A stretch of DNA of 5,504 bases from Methanoregulaceae archaeon (lineage in GTDB: Archaea; Halobacteriota; Methanomicrobia; Methanomicrobiales; Methanospirillaceae): the NCBI GenBank assembly GCA_013331215.1, contig DUGU01000210.1:1-5504 (forward strand). Direction: 5' to 3'. Shown here piece by piece: positions 5,182 through 5,504 of this stretch. The first letter of the stretch is position 1. Every line of letters begins with the position of its first letter. The notes under the pieces were generated by a model, which was not told where the DNA came from, searched no databases, and saw only the letters and a list, made by a program, of their open reading frames with translations. The position numbers were made by a program, and so were the translations under genes.

Positions 5182-5421
5182 GTGTATCGAAATCTGCCGA
5201 TACTCTCCTTTGACTCCCGCTCTGCCCCTCATCTCCTTTGCTCCGGATCAACAAGCCCCGATATTGATTATCCACCATTTCCCATCTTCGAGGTGAAGTA
5301 TGTAAGCGGGGTGCCCTCGCCTCTCGTGCTGCCCACGAATGAATCGATGGCTGTCTTCGACTACAACGGGAACAGCCGAATCGACTTCGCCGACGTCGTC
5401 TGGCTTTTCAACCATCTCTGA
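5182..5421 (+). pseudogene. Broken 3' end of a dockerin-tailed surface protein gene
   Basis: The frame ends in AVFDYNGNSRIDFADVVWLF before NHL and a TGA at 5419-5421. This is the second half of the dockerin-like duplicated calcium-loop tail found at the C-terminus of many secreted PKD- or beta-propeller-type proteins of Methanomicrobiales. Loop residues D60, N62, N64, D68 and D71 fit an EF-hand-like pattern. The first loop repeat and the whole extracellular body are missing: recognisable similarity begins only around residue 52 (about 5335). The GTG at 5182 has no convincing Shine-Dalgarno and the first 50 residues look random, with no signal peptide. I interpret this as the surviving tail of a surface-protein gene interrupted by the island at 3730-5335. 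A small expressed protein is unlikely. Confidence 0.7.
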
Positions 5422-5504
5422 GCGACGACTCGAGCTCCCCTTCTTTTTCGAACGTTTGCCGGCCCGTGCTGCTCGGCGCCACCGAGCGGCTCGAGTTCGT
5501 CGAC
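5422..5504. other. Window end with no supported gene
   Basis: This 83-base GC-rich stretch holds no gene I can support. A pyrimidine tract with five T (5444-5448) lies about 23 bases after the dockerin-tail stop and could be that gene's original archaeal terminator. Frames open to the window edge exist on both strands but are too short to judge. Confidence 0.4.

Noticed and set aside
1..5504. CRISPR array, tRNA, rRNA or complete insertion sequence
   Set aside because: No regularly spaced repeats, no cloverleaf-like or rRNA-like stretches, and no transposase motifs or terminal inverted repeats were seen on either strand.

Overview
The window looks like chromosomal DNA from a high-GC methanogenic euryarchaeon, most likely Methanomicrobiales (for example the Methanoculleus/Methanofollis group). 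This rests on a Cdc48/VAT-type N-domain and D1 ring that read like a methanogen Cdc48, archaeal TATA boxes with Shine-Dalgarno leaders, and a relic of the dockerin-like tail that ends many surface proteins of this group. The assignment is inference from remembered family sequences; no search was run.

Right-to-left (minus strand), positions 3046 down to 1 form a small operon. A strong TATA box (3034-3046) and a perfect inverted repeat at the predicted transcription start (2994-3013) lead into a 742-residue double AAA+ ATPase (754-2982). It is a chimera: N-domain, D1 and the start of D2 are Cdc48, but from the D2 P-loop onward the protein is of the Vps4/katanin ('meiotic') clade, including the Vps4-type C-terminal helix. 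The next gene (63-656) encodes a 197-residue basic-then-acidic helical protein with the layout of an ESCRT-III (Snf7/CHMP/CdvB) subunit and a MIM1-like C-terminal helix. A third gene, cut by the window edge (1-66), starts inside the ESCRT-III stop codon (ATGA overlap). This is a candidate compact ESCRT-like membrane-remodelling module in which the polymer-remodelling ATPase has exchanged its MIT adaptor domain for a Cdc48 N-domain plus a second ATPase ring. It is the main discovery of the window.

Upstream on the same strand, with its own probable promoter and a poly-T terminator, lies a housekeeping gene for a 5-formyltetrahydrofolate cyclo-ligase family protein (3130-3693).

Positions 3730-5421 look like accessory DNA. 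They hold a truncated and frameshifted terminase large-subunit-like ATPase fragment (+ strand, 3731-4316), an AT-rich gene for a single-pass membrane protein of unknown function (4423-5085, minus), and the broken 3' end of a dockerin-tailed surface protein gene (+, ending 5421). Composition drops sharply there: a sampled 60-base row at 4681 is about 37% GC by hand count, against about 70% at 2041 and 62% at 241. I read this as a decayed proviral or integrative island that replaced most of a surface-protein gene. The last 83 bases hold no gene I can support.
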